The notes: a model not told the origin generated them from the sequence alone. Counted from the stretch's first letter, positions 48,201-56,879 are shown. The stretch: DNA of 64,000 nt from Chlorobium phaeovibrioides (GCF_003968655.1 NZ_RXYK01000008.1:1-64000); one strand, 5' to 3'. Translations and numbers: made by a program.

Positions 48201-48413
48201 TACCGATTTTTCAAGTGTCTGAAAATATTCAGCTGTCTTTCGTTCATCCATAAACGGGCGGCAGATCGCGGCTGACTGCGTTTCAACCCGCGCCAACGAC
48301 TCCATAAGAGGCTGAATCGCATCAGAGCTGAGGCCTGCCATAGCAAGTTGGGAGTGTAATTCTGCGATATTCTGCAACAGGAGCTCAGCTGACTGTACAA
48401 GTGCGTGTCTCAT
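45279..48413 (-). CDS. multi-PAS/GAF hybrid-input sensor histidine kinase
   Basis: 1,044 aa from ATG 48413 (a TTG at 48476 would add 21). Order of domains: N-terminal helical region; PAS1 (~75-185, DWLWQVDVQGNYISVGSKVKESLGYEPEELLG); PAS2 (~205-315); PAS3 (~325-435); Q-rich coiled linker with 14-residue tandem repeats (~450-505); GAF (~515-665, VSAYLMTPVGEVLDESIEHVLGLVG); PAS4 (~680-795); HisKA with phospho-His in SSVSHELRTPLFSILGFS; HATPase (NLLGNALKFTPKGG; DTGIGIAASD; GTGLGLAIVKDIVEMQEG). No membrane segment, so cytosolic. Divergent from the receiver-PP2C gene 234 bp away, its most likely phosphoacceptor. Confidence 0.93.
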   Translation of the reverse strand: MRHALVQSAELLLQNIAELHSQLAMAGLSSDAIQPLMESLARVETQSAAICRPFMDERKTAEYFQTLEKSVLHETLSDWLWQVDVQGNYISVGSKVKESLGYEPEELLGKPPFAFMPPEEAVRVSGIFGSLVESRQPIHAIENINIHKDGRLITLLTTGIPIYDDNGAFAGYSGLDRDITEERMMARDLERLDNENRELSSRMKAAVDSAGIGIWEYDIAGSLLVWDDWMYRLYGIEPDRFSGAYEAWEQGLHPDDMDRSVGELRDAIGGGKPFDTEFRVVHPSGDVHHIKASAVVLYDEAGTPLKMIGANYDITKRRHLEDELAASVAQLNALYEGIPDAIVVADVETKRIVHCNHAAEEMTGVGVADLKLRTLHSLHPADVLDETLQGFERQSRGVQRVVESEVITAAGSRIPVSIVASGVLFGDRPCLMGVFRDITESKEAEQAIRLANQQLQASEQQLMAANQQLQASEQQLMAANQQLQASEQQLMATNQQLMAKHGVQGLLANVSAYLMTPVGEVLDESIEHVLGLVGSFTKADRCYIFQFTDDGMMVSNTYEWCAAGVAAKKHGLQQLAVDEFPWWMERIKRHEPIFIPDVSALPVEAKLEKESLEHQDIRSLVAVPVSTAGFSGGFLGLDWVNSSVLNIHEDHIPLLQLASDIIFGSLNREKSAQQIREREAKYRAIFESIQDVYVEVNLATGTIEEISPSISSFGYTRDEILHRQSLDYYVNPEERDRLISALVDRGSLRDFEAHFLTKSGESITVSLAISLIKGVPDGLMKIVGTMRDISEQKKHECQIQENIRLKNDFISSVSHELRTPLFSILGFSSTLLKESGSLDPATRLEFTSIIHDESVRLSSLIEDILTISRIDSGKAKYSSQIFDPVKPVSAVVAILRRQAEEKGIELVEEKPDREHRVVFDQDSFKQVMMNLLGNALKFTPKGGRVKVSISGAEEMVSITVDDTGIGIAASDHEKIFDRFYRSVPSALQIEGTGLGLAIVKDIVEMQEGSIGVQSELDRGSQFTVLLKRAEEAADEVVVQSRVTE
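46939..47063 (-). repeat. three 42-bp tandem repeats inside the kinase gene
   Basis: Three near-identical 42-bp units (46939-46980, 46981-47022, 47023-47063) encode the 14-residue motif AANQQLQASEQQLM; a fourth, partial and diverged copy precedes them. They lie in the coiled linker between PAS3 and GAF. In-frame gain or loss would lengthen a helix by two heptads. Confidence 0.9.
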
Positions 48414-48647
48414 AAGGGGGTGGGGATTACAGAGATCTATCGTTTGATCTGATTTGCGCACATCCGGGGTGCTCAAAAAATTTGAATTAAAATATGGCAG
48501 GAAACTTTCTCATTGCCAAGAAAGTACGAAAGAATGCCCTGGCTTAAATGGTTCCATTTATTATCGTATACTTACGAGGCAAAAACGCGCGGAGCGCTAT
48601 GAACCAGCTTATTACTAACCGCTGTATTTAGCCAGACCACGCCCCTC

Positions 48648-50258
48648 ATGGACATGAATACCGATGCCAATATCCTGATAGTCGACGACGAGCAGGACAC
48701 TCTTTTTGCCCTGAAGCGATATCTGCGGCTTGAGCCCTATACAACCCATTTCGCAAAAAGCGCAGAGCAGGCCTTAGAGACATGCGATACAATCAATATC
48801 GCCGTTGTTGTCACCGACCTCCGTATGCCGGGCATGTCCGGCAAAGAACTGCTTGACGCTCTCCAAGAGCGGCACCCGTTGATCGTGCGCATCATCATCA
48901 GTGGCACCGAGGATATCGGTATGATCATCGACTCGATCAATTCAGGAGTGATCTTCCGCTTCATCCCGAAGCCAATGGAGCCGGAACGCATGAAGGCAAT
49001 CATCAGGGATGCCATAGCATTCTACCGGATGCAGCTGGAACACCGGGAGATGTCTGCCCTGGCCGAAAAGCAGAACCGGTATCTTACGCAGATCAATGAT
49101 GAGCTGCGACTCATGACAACACGGCTTCAGGACAGCGAACAGCGCTTCCGGGCCATGAACGATGCGGCATTCGACCCTATTTTCCTTCTTGATGCAGCCG
49201 GCCGTATCGTCTATGCGAATGTGGCGGCCGAAACCATTTTCGGGTATACCCGCAAAGAATTTCTGTCGCTCCTGGTTGGCGATTTGATGACTCCGGAAAA
49301 TATCAAAGCAGGAATAATTGAAAAACTGCTTACGTCGCTGAACACGGCACCGAAGGAACTGGAGATAGACTGCCTTAAAAAAGATGGAACCGATGTAAAC
49401 ATCGGGATTTCAGTTAACACGGCCAAGATCCTCTCGGTTCCGCATATCATCATGATTGCCAGAGACAACACGCTCCGGGCCCAGGAAGAGAAAAGCCGGC
49501 TTGAACTGGAAAAAGTACAGAAGACGCTTGAATCCCAGATTGAACGACGACTCCTGCAGCGACATGTCCCGATTACGCTTGAGGGCGCCTCTATCAGCCA
49601 CTTCATGCTCTCCTCGGGACACCTGAACGGTGATTTTTCAGACTTCATCGTCTATGAACAACAGCTGGCTGATATCCTGCTCGGCGATGTCATGGGCCAT
49701 GGTATCCTGTCGGCCCTGGTGGGATCGGGCATGAAATCACTCTACCTGAGGACGATTGCGAGGAAAAGCTTCAGAACAACCGTTCCTGAACTACAAGAAA
49801 TCGTCACCGATCTCCACAGGGAGTGCATTCATGACCTGCTGGACATAGAAATCTATGCGACCATGCTCTTCTTCAGGCTTGACCTGAAACACAAGAGACT
49901 TTCGATGATTGACTGCGGGCATACTTCAACCATTCATGTCCATGCAGCTGACGCCACATGTTCCCTTCTGAAAGGATCGAACCTTCCGATTGGAATGGTT
50001 GAGGAGCAGGACTTCGCCTGCGTCGATGTGCCGATCGAGCACGGTGATACCATCGTCATTTACTCCGACGGGATCACAGAAGCCCAGCTGCCCGATCGCT
50101 CGTTTTTCGGAGAAGATCGCCTCATCGAACTCGTTACCCGGCACCAAAAGGCCTGCACAGACGATATACTGCTCGCTATCCGCCAGGAGCTCTCTTCCGC
50201 AACAGGCGGAACTACCTTTGAAGACGATGCCTCGTGCATTGTCATCCGCATCAGCTGA
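48648..50258 (+). CDS. response regulator with PAS and PP2C (SpoIIE/RsbU-type) phosphatase domain
   Basis: 536 aa. Receiver domain (~5-125) with acidic pocket VDDEQ and phospho-Asp in [13 protein letters not shown]; Lys in IPKPMEP. PAS domain (~165-285). A coiled link, then a PP2C-type phosphatase domain (~320-536) with metal-binding Asps in [33 protein letters not shown] and [11 protein letters not shown]. Such proteins dephosphorylate STAS anti-sigma antagonists. Two STAS proteins and an RsbW-like kinase lie downstream, so a partner-switching circuit is likely. Start ATG 48648 or 48654. Confidence 0.93.
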   Translation: MDMNTDANILIVDDEQDTLFALKRYLRLEPYTTHFAKSAEQALETCDTINIAVVVTDLRMPGMSGKELLDALQERHPLIVRIIISGTEDIGMIIDSINSGVIFRFIPKPMEPERMKAIIRDAIAFYRMQLEHREMSALAEKQNRYLTQINDELRLMTTRLQDSEQRFRAMNDAAFDPIFLLDAAGRIVYANVAAETIFGYTRKEFLSLLVGDLMTPENIKAGIIEKLLTSLNTAPKELEIDCLKKDGTDVNIGISVNTAKILSVPHIIMIARDNTLRAQEEKSRLELEKVQKTLESQIERRLLQRHVPITLEGASISHFMLSSGHLNGDFSDFIVYEQQLADILLGDVMGHGILSALVGSGMKSLYLRTIARKSFRTTVPELQEIVTDLHRECIHDLLDIEIYATMLFFRLDLKHKRLSMIDCGHTSTIHVHAADATCSLLKGSNLPIGMVEEQDFACVDVPIEHGDTIVIYSDGITEAQLPDRSFFGEDRLIELVTRHQKACTDDILLAIRQELSSATGGTTFEDDASCIVIRIS

Positions 50259-50265
50259 ATCGACT

Positions 50266-51555
50266 ATGGGCATATCCTCCATCCTCATCATCGGCGGCAA
50301 GCCCGGAACCTTCCGCCAAACCGCCCGGCCCCCCTTCAAAGTCACCTATGTGGATGATGCCGGGGATGCTGCGGCATTGGTCAGAGACGACGAAATATTC
50401 CAGCTTGCCATCATCACCCTCAGCAAAACCGGGCCCGCCGTTCTCCCCTTATGCAACAGCCTGCTGGAAGCCACCCCACCGGCAAAAGTAATGTTAGTTG
50501 CTGGTGATGACGAACTGCAGGAGATACTTTCCTGGCTTGCAGGACTCACTCCCGGGGACATCAACAGCTTTACCCGCAGCACCGCGCCTCTGCCGGAGAA
50601 AGAAAAAACGGTTACGAGTGCACTCCCGTCCCGCTTCGAAGGCCTCATCGGGGAGTCGCCGGAAATGAAGAAGGTAAAGACCCTGATAGAAAAAATCGCG
50701 CCGACGGGCACGACTATTCTGCTGCAGGGGGAAAGCGGTACAGGGAAGGAGGTTCTTGCCAGAGCCATCCACCGCAGCAGCGCACGCAGCGACAGGCCGT
50801 TCATCCCTGTTGACTGCGCAGCAATCAGCGGCACGATTATCGAAAGCGAGTTGTTCGGCCATGCTAAAGGAGCGTTCACCGGAGCGGACCGCAGCACGCT
50901 CGGCATGATCCGCTCAGCCGACAAGGGAACATTATTCCTTGACGAAATCGGGGAACTCCCGATGAACATGCAGGCCAAACTCCTAAGGACTCTTCAGGAA
51001 AGAGCCGTCAAGCCGGTAGGCGAAAGCAGGATCTACCCCGTCGACATCCGCATTATCGCAGCAACAAATCGAAACCTCGCCGAAGGGGTCAAGAACGGGG
51101 AGTTCCGTGAAGACCTTTACTACCGGCTCAATGCCATCACCATCTATGCCCCCCCCCTGCGCGAAAGAGCTTCAGACATCCCGCTGATCTGCCGCCACAT
51201 CCTCAATCGCCTAGAGAACGAGGGATTTACACAAAAAACTATTTCAGAACGGGCATTGACCATGCTCTCGGCCTACGGATGGCCCGGCAATGTCAGGGAA
51301 CTCGAAAATGTGATGCGCCGGGCCACCATGCTCACCAATGGCGACACCATTGATACAGATGTACTGTCCTTTGAATCTGGCCACATGCTTGCCCTTGAAG
51401 CCTGCGATGTCAATCCCGGAAGCATGGCTTCACATGAAAAAGAGGCTATCCAGAAAGCCCTGCAGAAAACCTCGGGGAACAGACGTGCCGCCGCCGACCT
51501 TCTCGGCATCAGCGAAGCGACCCTGTACCGCAGACTCAAGACCTACAGCATCTGA
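50266..51555 (+). CDS. sigma-54 enhancer-binding protein with degenerate receiver
   Basis: 429 aa. The N-terminal ~110 residues have the receiver-like rhythm but lack the phospho-Asp ([12 protein letters not shown] where a DxxLPD motif is expected). AAA+ domain: Walker [12 protein letters not shown], sigma-54 contact loop [10 protein letters not shown], Walker [13 protein letters not shown], arginine finger region, sensor ATNRNL. C-terminal Fis-type HTH ([26 protein letters not shown]). Start 50266, seven bases past the phosphatase stop. A consensus sigma-54 promoter lies just downstream at 51715, its likely target. With no phosphorylation site, control is probably by a binding partner. Confidence 0.94.
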   Translation: MGISSILIIGGKPGTFRQTARPPFKVTYVDDAGDAAALVRDDEIFQLAIITLSKTGPAVLPLCNSLLEATPPAKVMLVAGDDELQEILSWLAGLTPGDINSFTRSTAPLPEKEKTVTSALPSRFEGLIGESPEMKKVKTLIEKIAPTGTTILLQGESGTGKEVLARAIHRSSARSDRPFIPVDCAAISGTIIESELFGHAKGAFTGADRSTLGMIRSADKGTLFLDEIGELPMNMQAKLLRTLQERAVKPVGESRIYPVDIRIIAATNRNLAEGVKNGEFREDLYYRLNAITIYAPPLRERASDIPLICRHILNRLENEGFTQKTISERALTMLSAYGWPGNVRELENVMRRATMLTNGDTIDTDVLSFESGHMLALEACDVNPGSMASHEKEAIQKALQKTSGNRRAAADLLGISEATLYRRLKTYSI

Positions 51556-51594
51556 CCCGCTCCGCTCCCCCCTCTCCACACACGCACAAGCACC

Positions 51595-51609
51595 TCTCTC
51601 GATGAGAGA
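51595..51609. promoter_or_regulatory. inverted repeat, possible enhancer site
   Basis: TCTCTC-GAT-GAGAGA, a perfect dyad 105-120 bp before the -24/-12 promoter, the distance usual for upstream activator sequences. May equally be a small hairpin after the enhancer-binding protein gene. Confidence 0.4.
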
Positions 51610-51714
51610 TAGTATCCACTTTGACTTGCATTCTGAAAGCGAAGGTCCGCATCAAAGAAGACATAAGTCACCCGAACAGCACGCAGACAAAGGCTCTGAA
51701 GCCCTCCCCTCAAT

Positions 51715-51731
51715 TTGGCACTGTTCTTGCT
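51715..51731 (+). promoter_or_regulatory. sigma-54 (-24/-12) promoter of the exopolysaccharide cluster
   Basis: TTGGCACTGTTCTTGCT matches the TGGCAC-N5-TTGCW consensus completely, with GG and GC ten bases apart. The TSS would be near 51742, about 42 bases before the next start codon at 51784. It lies in the gap after the gene for a sigma-54 activator. Confidence 0.9.
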
Positions 51732-51783
51732 ATATTTTTCAAGATAAGAACGAGCCCATTTCCTTTAAACCGAAACAATACGG

Positions 51784-52614
51784 ATGGCTAACGAACAGCT
51801 CAACATGACCATGACCCGAACAGGACACATCATGATACTGGGATGCTCACACAAAACCGTGCAGCTGCAGGACCTGCTCGGAAAAAAAGGCCATATGGTA
51901 TCGGTTGCCGGAAACCATGCTGCATATATAGAAGCCATCGAAGCAAAGCCCCCCTACGAGATAACCATACTGACCGACAGCTTCGATGATGCACTCAATA
52001 GCTCGCTGCTGACCACTATCAGAATGTCCTGCCAGCCCGGCAACATCATCTGCCTCTGCAGTGGGGACAGCCCTGAAACGGAGCGCCTGATCCGGTCATC
52101 AGGCCCGGTTTTCTATGGCAGCTGCGAAAGTTTCATTGCAGAGGCTGACCGGATCATCCAATCGTCATTGGCCGCATCCGGATCAAGAGCAAGCGACAAG
52201 AGGGCGGCATCGGCAAAAATGCTTGAGCAACGACTTCTTACCCCCCCACCATTCACTTTGAACAGCCTCAGGCGCCAAATACACGCCGTGAGAACTGGTG
52301 CAGTTACAATAGCGGGTCGCTCAATGGAAGTACTTATGGCACTGACGCTCCTTACCCTGACAGGATTGCCTGTCCTGCTGGTGCTGGCGGCAAGAAAGCT
52401 TCTCAAGGGAACGCCGGTACTCGATACCGTTTCAATACGGACATCAACAGGAACGGCAGTGAAAGCCTACCGGTTCCATTCCACCGGACATGCTTTTCGC
52501 GACATTCCGCTCGCAGTCCTGATTCTTTTGGGGAAACTCTCAATCATTGATACGAATCCGCCTGACCACAACAGCGTAATGCAGTGGAATGCGCTGATAC
52601 GTGACTTGCAATAG
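51784..52614 (+). CDS. pseudo-receiver/degenerate sugar-transferase fusion protein
   Basis: 276 aa. Residues ~15-130 follow a receiver-like fold (GHIMILGCSHKTVQLQDLLGKKGHMVSV; PYEITILTDSFDDALNS; PGNIICLCSGDSPETERLI) without a proper acidic pocket or conserved Lys. Residues ~180-276 parallel the neighbouring sugar transferase: LTGLPVLLVLAARKLLKGTPVL matches its LMPVFLITAAAIWIENPGPVL, and IPLAVLILLGKLSIIDTNPP matches LPQLLNVLKGDMSLVGPRPP. The catalytic KFRSM and Asp/Glu part is lost. Probably a non-catalytic partner. First gene after the sigma-54 promoter. An upstream in-frame ATG choice (51784) follows no strong SD. Confidence 0.72.
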   Translation: MANEQLNMTMTRTGHIMILGCSHKTVQLQDLLGKKGHMVSVAGNHAAYIEAIEAKPPYEITILTDSFDDALNSSLLTTIRMSCQPGNIICLCSGDSPETERLIRSSGPVFYGSCESFIAEADRIIQSSLAASGSRASDKRAASAKMLEQRLLTPPPFTLNSLRRQIHAVRTGAVTIAGRSMEVLMALTLLTLTGLPVLLVLAARKLLKGTPVLDTVSIRTSTGTAVKAYRFHSTGHAFRDIPLAVLILLGKLSIIDTNPPDHNSVMQWNALIRDLQ

Positions 52615-52621
52615 GAACACC

Positions 52622-53341
52622 ATGGAACTCGACCCGACCGTCAGAAAAGAGCTGATCGAGAAAATCAGCGAGACCATCAGCCCTGCAGCCCAGAGACACA
52701 GGGCAATGCGGGTATACATCTGGGAAGCGACAGTCCGGGTCTCCTATAGACTGAAACGGCTGCTCGACATCACCGTATCGGTTGCTGCGACCATCCTGCT
52801 CATGCCGGTTTTCCTCATCACGGCGGCAGCAATCTGGATCGAGAACCCCGGACCGGTACTCTTTGCCCAAACCAGGGTGGGTCGGAACGGCAGGCACTTC
52901 AGGTTCTTCAAGTTCCGCTCCATGGTAGTCAATGCCGACTGCATGAAAGATCAGCTTGCCGCAATGAATGAATCAGCGGCCGGAGTGATTTTCAAGATGA
53001 AAAAAGACCCAAGGATTACGAAAGTAGGGCGTATAATCCGTAAGTTGAGCATCGATGAACTCCCTCAGCTGCTTAATGTGCTGAAAGGTGACATGAGTCT
53101 GGTGGGCCCGAGGCCTCCGCTTCCACGGGAAGTCGCGGAATACACCCTCGAAGAACGCAAACGGCTGCATGTCATGCCAGGCATCACCTGTCTCTGGCAG
53201 GTAAGCGGAAGAAGCGACATCCCGTTCAACGAACAGGTCCTGCTTGACATGCAGTATATTCAAAGTTCCAGCATCACCAACGACATCGCCCTGCTTCTCA
53301 GGACAGTTCCTGCAGTGCTTACTGGAAGGGGCGCATATTGA
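52622..53341 (+). CDS. initiating bacterial sugar transferase (WbaP/EpsL-like polyprenyl-phosphate glycosyl-1-phosphate transferase)
   Basis: 239 aa. Transfers a sugar-1-phosphate to undecaprenyl phosphate to begin a repeat unit. N-terminal helix followed by a membrane segment (LLDITVSVAATILLMPVFLITAAAIWIENPGPVLFAQTRVGRNGRHFRFFKFRSM), catalytic block DPRITKVGRIIRKLSIDELPQLLNVLKGDMSLVGPRPPLPREV, and PGITCLWQVSGRSDIPF: the full core. This is the intact member of three related sequences in this cluster. Start 52622 with AGGA upstream. Confidence 0.93.
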   Translation: MELDPTVRKELIEKISETISPAAQRHRAMRVYIWEATVRVSYRLKRLLDITVSVAATILLMPVFLITAAAIWIENPGPVLFAQTRVGRNGRHFRFFKFRSMVVNADCMKDQLAAMNESAAGVIFKMKKDPRITKVGRIIRKLSIDELPQLLNVLKGDMSLVGPRPPLPREVAEYTLEERKRLHVMPGITCLWQVSGRSDIPFNEQVLLDMQYIQSSSITNDIALLLRTVPAVLTGRGAY

Positions 53342-53355
53342 CAACGAGAGCCGCT

Positions 53356-53709
53356 ATGGAATTCACTGTCGACACATCAGCTGGAGTACGGGTAGGAGTG
53401 GCCATCCTTCCCGAACGCATCGACGCTGCCAGCTGTGCAGAGCTTCAGGCAGCGGCTGCGGGGTGGCTGAAACAGACGGCAAACCTGGTATTTGACTGCT
53501 CCGGCCTCGACTTCATCGACAGCAGCGGCCTCGGTGTTCTGGTTTCGACCCTAAGAAAGACCATTGAGCAAGATGGGGATCTCAAACTTGCCTGCCTCGG
53601 CATGAAAGCCTCCATGCTGATGGAGCTCACCAAGGCAAAACGGCTCTTTTCAATCCATCCTGATGCCGTATCTGCCATAGCGGCCTTCCATGGAGGAGTG
53701 CGGCAATGA
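53356..53709 (+). CDS. STAS-domain anti-sigma factor antagonist
   Basis: 117 aa. SpoIIAA/RsbV-like STAS domain: VAILPERIDAASCAELQAAAAGWLKQTANLVFDCSGLDFIDSSGLGVLVSTLRKTIE. The phosphorylatable Ser is in DFIDSSGLGVL (the canonical position). Start at 53356; a TTG at 53338 overlaps the transferase stop. Its own stop overlaps the next start (ATGA). In the partner-switching model its phosphate state depends on the ATPase at 55451 and the phosphatase at 48648. Confidence 0.9.
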   Translation: MEFTVDTSAGVRVGVAILPERIDAASCAELQAAAAGWLKQTANLVFDCSGLDFIDSSGLGVLVSTLRKTIEQDGDLKLACLGMKASMLMELTKAKRLFSIHPDAVSAIAAFHGGVRQ

Positions 53710-55097
53710 ACACAGGATCAGTGCAGACCCTCATCGTGCTGCGGGAAGAGGAACACGCATGGCTCCAGGACCTGTTCAGAAGCCGCCACCCGATGCTGGT
53801 GACACTCTGCAACAAGCCCTTCATAGAGTATCTTATCGACTTTGCCATTCTTTCCGGCAGCGAAGCCTTAAGGATCGCAAGCGACAGCCCGATCACCGAT
53901 CTGGAAAACTACTGCAGGAACGGAAGCCGTTGGGGCATCACCATCGACTATGCACATATTCTTCCCGAAGATGACCAGGAACGGCTCCTCGAAAAGAACC
54001 GACAGTTCTGCTCCAGAGGCAAGACGATGCTGATTGAAAAAACGCTATTTGTGGCCTACGACAAAAAAAACGACTACAGACTATGGCTCAGGGCCTGTCC
54101 GGAAGGAGTCGCGGTTTCCGGCACGAGCGGATCAATCACCATCCTGGGTAACAAACAAGAGAACGCCATACCGGGACCCGGTCCCGGGCCATCTCTTCCA
54201 ATGCTCCTCACCATAGGGGAATACTACCGCCTTGCTGACGACACACTGAAGAACGCAGATCGCTACATCCTCCCTGGCTACAGCAGCGAGCCCGACTGTT
54301 TTCTTGGAAGAAATGTGGTCATCCAGAAAGGGGCAGAGATCCGCAAGCCCGTCATGATCGGCAACAATGTACAGATCTCGGCAGGCTCGATCATCGGCCC
54401 CGGGGCCATCATCGGCAGCAACATCATCATCGACAGGGAAAGCGTTGTTTCCGGAAGCATCCTCATGGACAACACCTTCATTGGCGAGCAGCTTGAAGTC
54501 AAAGGGAGGATTGCTGACGGCAGCCTCCTCATTGATCCTGAAAGCGGAGCGACGCTGCAGATGGAAGACCCTCATCTGATGAGCGTCATCCAGCCCGGTG
54601 CATCGACAAAGCAGATCATCCGCCGCCTTATCCACGCCCTTGCAGCCCTCGCCCTGCTCATCGTCCTTGCCCTCCCGTTCCTCGTTCTCCGTCCCCTGCT
54701 CGGATTGCGCAGGAACTGGCATACGAAGAAACGCCTCTTCCCGCCGGGAGCAACAGCAAAAAAACTCACCATTGAACAGGTCGTGATCAGACCCGAGGGA
54801 GCAGACGGCAGACTCGCCATTGCACTATCCATCGATCGATATCCCTCGCTTTTCCAGGTACTCGGCGGAAAACTCCGGCTGATCGGGCACCGTCCGGCAG
54901 TATCTTCGGATACATCAACAATCTCTTCAGGCTGTATCGCCATGAACCCTGCCGTTTTCGGTTATGCAGAAACTGAAGAGTGGCCCGAAAATGAGCGCGA
55001 TGAACTGATGGTCGACCATTATCATCTTCTTCATAGCGGCTCGCTTAACGACATCGGCCTGCTTCTGAAGGCTTTACTGAACAAAAAACACATGTAA
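53706..55097 (+). CDS. nucleotidyltransferase-like / left-handed helix / degenerate sugar-transferase fusion
   Basis: 463 aa. N-terminal ~200 residues resemble a sugar nucleotidyltransferase (LVTLCNKPFIEYLIDFAILSGSEALRIA; IGEYYRLADDTLK) though LREEEHAWLQDL stands where the usual signature GGxGTRL would be. Residues ~210-290 are hexapeptide repeats (IGNNVQISAGSIIGPGAIIGSNIIID). Then a membrane segment (LIHALAALALLIVLALPFLVLRPLLGLR) and a C-terminal part with ALSIDRYPSLFQVLGGKLRLIGHRPAV, echoing KLSIDELPQLLNVLKGDMSLVGPRPP of the neighbouring sugar transferase but without KFRSM. The activity of the NTase part is doubtful; likely scaffold. Confidence 0.75.
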   Translation: MNTGSVQTLIVLREEEHAWLQDLFRSRHPMLVTLCNKPFIEYLIDFAILSGSEALRIASDSPITDLENYCRNGSRWGITIDYAHILPEDDQERLLEKNRQFCSRGKTMLIEKTLFVAYDKKNDYRLWLRACPEGVAVSGTSGSITILGNKQENAIPGPGPGPSLPMLLTIGEYYRLADDTLKNADRYILPGYSSEPDCFLGRNVVIQKGAEIRKPVMIGNNVQISAGSIIGPGAIIGSNIIIDRESVVSGSILMDNTFIGEQLEVKGRIADGSLLIDPESGATLQMEDPHLMSVIQPGASTKQIIRRLIHALAALALLIVLALPFLVLRPLLGLRRNWHTKKRLFPPGATAKKLTIEQVVIRPEGADGRLAIALSIDRYPSLFQVLGGKLRLIGHRPAVSSDTSTISSGCIAMNPAVFGYAETEEWPENERDELMVDHYHLLHSGSLNDIGLLLKALLNKKHM

Positions 55098-55110
55098 CAC
55101 GGGAGGAAAC

Positions 55111-55434
55111 ATGAATATTGCAGAATCCACCATCAACGGCATAAAGGTACTCTCACTGGAGGGAGTACTCAACGCAGCTTCATCGCCAAAGTTCAAAGCC
55201 TATCTTGAAACGGCAGATCACTCCGGACCCATGATCATCAATCTGGAGCAGGTCGAGTTCATTGACAGCAGCGGGCTGGGGCTGCTGGTTAGGCTTGCCA
55301 GACAGAAAAAATCGGCCAATGAAGCCCTGAAGCTGGCAAAGATGAATGACCGGGTGAAGCGCGTGTTCGAGATTACTCAGGCACACAGCCTCTTCGACAT
55401 ATATGATGACATTCAGGCAGCTGCCGGCAACTAA
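55111..55434 (+). CDS. STAS-domain anti-sigma factor antagonist (second copy)
   Basis: 107 aa. Typical SpoIIAA/RsbV fold: KVLSLEGVLNAASSPKFKAYLETADHSGPMIINLEQVEFIDSSGLGLLVRLARQKK, with phospho-Ser in EFIDSSGLGLL. GGGAGGAAA upstream is a good SD. The ATPase gene follows 16 bp after its stop, the pairing of RsbV with RsbW. Confidence 0.93.
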   Translation: MNIAESTINGIKVLSLEGVLNAASSPKFKAYLETADHSGPMIINLEQVEFIDSSGLGLLVRLARQKKSANEALKLAKMNDRVKRVFEITQAHSLFDIYDDIQAAAGN

Positions 55435-55450
55435 TACCGGAGACCATAGT

Positions 55451-55879
55451 ATGACTCAAATTCTTTCGGCAACCCTCAAAGCTGAACTTAAAAACAGCCG
55501 GATCGCCGCAAATATCGCCCGCTCAACCGCTGAAGTTTTTGCCGAAGAGCGCCACTTTTCCGGAAATGTCCAGGAGTTCGGCCACACCTTTGAACTCGCC
55601 GTAAGCGAAGCGTTCACCAACTCCGTCAACTACAGGGATCCGAGCATCAAAGACATTACCGTGACAATCGGCTTTGAGGAGGAAAGCAACGCACTGACGG
55701 CCAGCGTGACAGACATGAACGCCCCGTTCAACATCCACCCTCCTGAACCCGAAATCACTGAATATCCGGAAGGGGGATTCGGACTGCTCATCATCTGGAA
55801 GCTCATGGACGAGGTCTCATGCAGTCGGGAAGGACAGCGCAATGCGCTCTCCATGAAAAAATTCATCAGCAGACCCTGA
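55451..55879 (+). CDS. RsbW-like anti-sigma factor serine kinase (GHKL ATPase)
   Basis: 142 aa. N-box FELAVSEAFTNSVNY (Glu/Asn), Asp in SVTDMNAPF (G1) and GGFGLLIIWKLMDEVS (G2/lid) are those of the RsbW/SpoIIAB group. Start at 55451 (MTQILSATLK); an overlapping longer frame exists. It would phosphorylate one or both STAS proteins. No sigma-B-type sigma factor is present in the window, so the target it releases may be something other than a sigma factor. Confidence 0.9.
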   Translation: MTQILSATLKAELKNSRIAANIARSTAEVFAEERHFSGNVQEFGHTFELAVSEAFTNSVNYRDPSIKDITVTIGFEEESNALTASVTDMNAPFNIHPPEPEITEYPEGGFGLLIIWKLMDEVSCSREGQRNALSMKKFISRP

Positions 55880-55904
55880 AAACCAATAACCCCCTCCCCA
55901 ACAC

Positions 55905-56879
55905 ATGGTATCGGTCATCATCGTCAGTTTCAACACCCGGGAAATCCTTGCAGAGTGCCTCATGAGCCTGTTCCGACATGCCGGAGAAGTCCCTATGGAA
56001 GTCTTCGTTGTCGACAACGCGTCCAAAGACGGATCCCCGTCGATGGTCAGGGAACGGTTTCCTGCAGTCCGGTTGATTGAAAACAGTGACAACCGGGGGT
56101 TTGCAGCAGCAAACAATCAGGCATACACGCTCTCGCAGGGTGACTATGTCGTCCTGCTCAACCCGGATGCCTACCTTCAGCCCGAATCTCTGGCCAACGC
56201 GGTTGCATTCATGGACAGAACCACCGGATGCGGGCTCTCTGGCGGAAAAATCATCTCCCCCAAGGGAACGCTCGAACCCTCGGCAAGGCGCTTTCCCTCA
56301 ATCCGCTCAAAACTGCTGACCATCTCCGGCATCAGCGGCAGGTACCCCCGCTCCCCCATCCTGAACCGCCATGAATTCGGTGGATTCAACCACGACGCCC
56401 CCATGGAGGTCGACTGGGTCCCCGGGACCTTCACCATCATCCGCCGGAGCATGCTTGAGTCGATCGGTTTTTTCGACGAACGCTTCTATCTCTATTACGA
56501 AGAGACCGACCTCTGCCGCCGTGCGAAAAATGCAGGCTGGAGCGTGTATTTCATTCCCGATGCGGCAGTCATACATATCGGCGGGGCATGCAGCAAGACG
56601 AGAAAGGAAAAGACTTTTGACGATTCAGGATCACAAGTGCTCTCCTTCCGACTCCGCAGCGAATGCCTCTACTACAGAAAAAACCATGGAGCAGCAATGC
56701 TTATCGCATCAACAGGACTTGAAATCTTCTGGAACCTTCTGATCTTCACCAAAAACATGGTTATCCCCTCGGAAGAGGCGCAGAGAAAACGCACGGCATC
56801 GATTGGCATCGGCAAACAGACCCTCCGTGCACTAAAAGACACCCGCTTTGGCACAATCTCACCACCAACTCCATGGTAA
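55905..56879 (+). CDS. GT2-family glycosyltransferase
   Basis: 324 aa. GT-A fold: SVIIVSFNTREILAECLMSLFRH at the N-terminus, nucleotide-sugar binding NSDNRGFAAANNQA and metal-binding VVLLNPDAYLQP, then VPGTFTIIRRSMLESIGFFDERFYLYYEETDLCRRAKNAGW. This is the WcaA/rhamnosyltransferase-like group. No membrane segments. It continues the polysaccharide operon. Confidence 0.92.
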   Translation: MVSVIIVSFNTREILAECLMSLFRHAGEVPMEVFVVDNASKDGSPSMVRERFPAVRLIENSDNRGFAAANNQAYTLSQGDYVVLLNPDAYLQPESLANAVAFMDRTTGCGLSGGKIISPKGTLEPSARRFPSIRSKLLTISGISGRYPRSPILNRHEFGGFNHDAPMEVDWVPGTFTIIRRSMLESIGFFDERFYLYYEETDLCRRAKNAGWSVYFIPDAAVIHIGGACSKTRKEKTFDDSGSQVLSFRLRSECLYYRKNHGAAMLIASTGLEIFWNLLIFTKNMVIPSEEAQRKRTASIGIGKQTLRALKDTRFGTISPPTPW

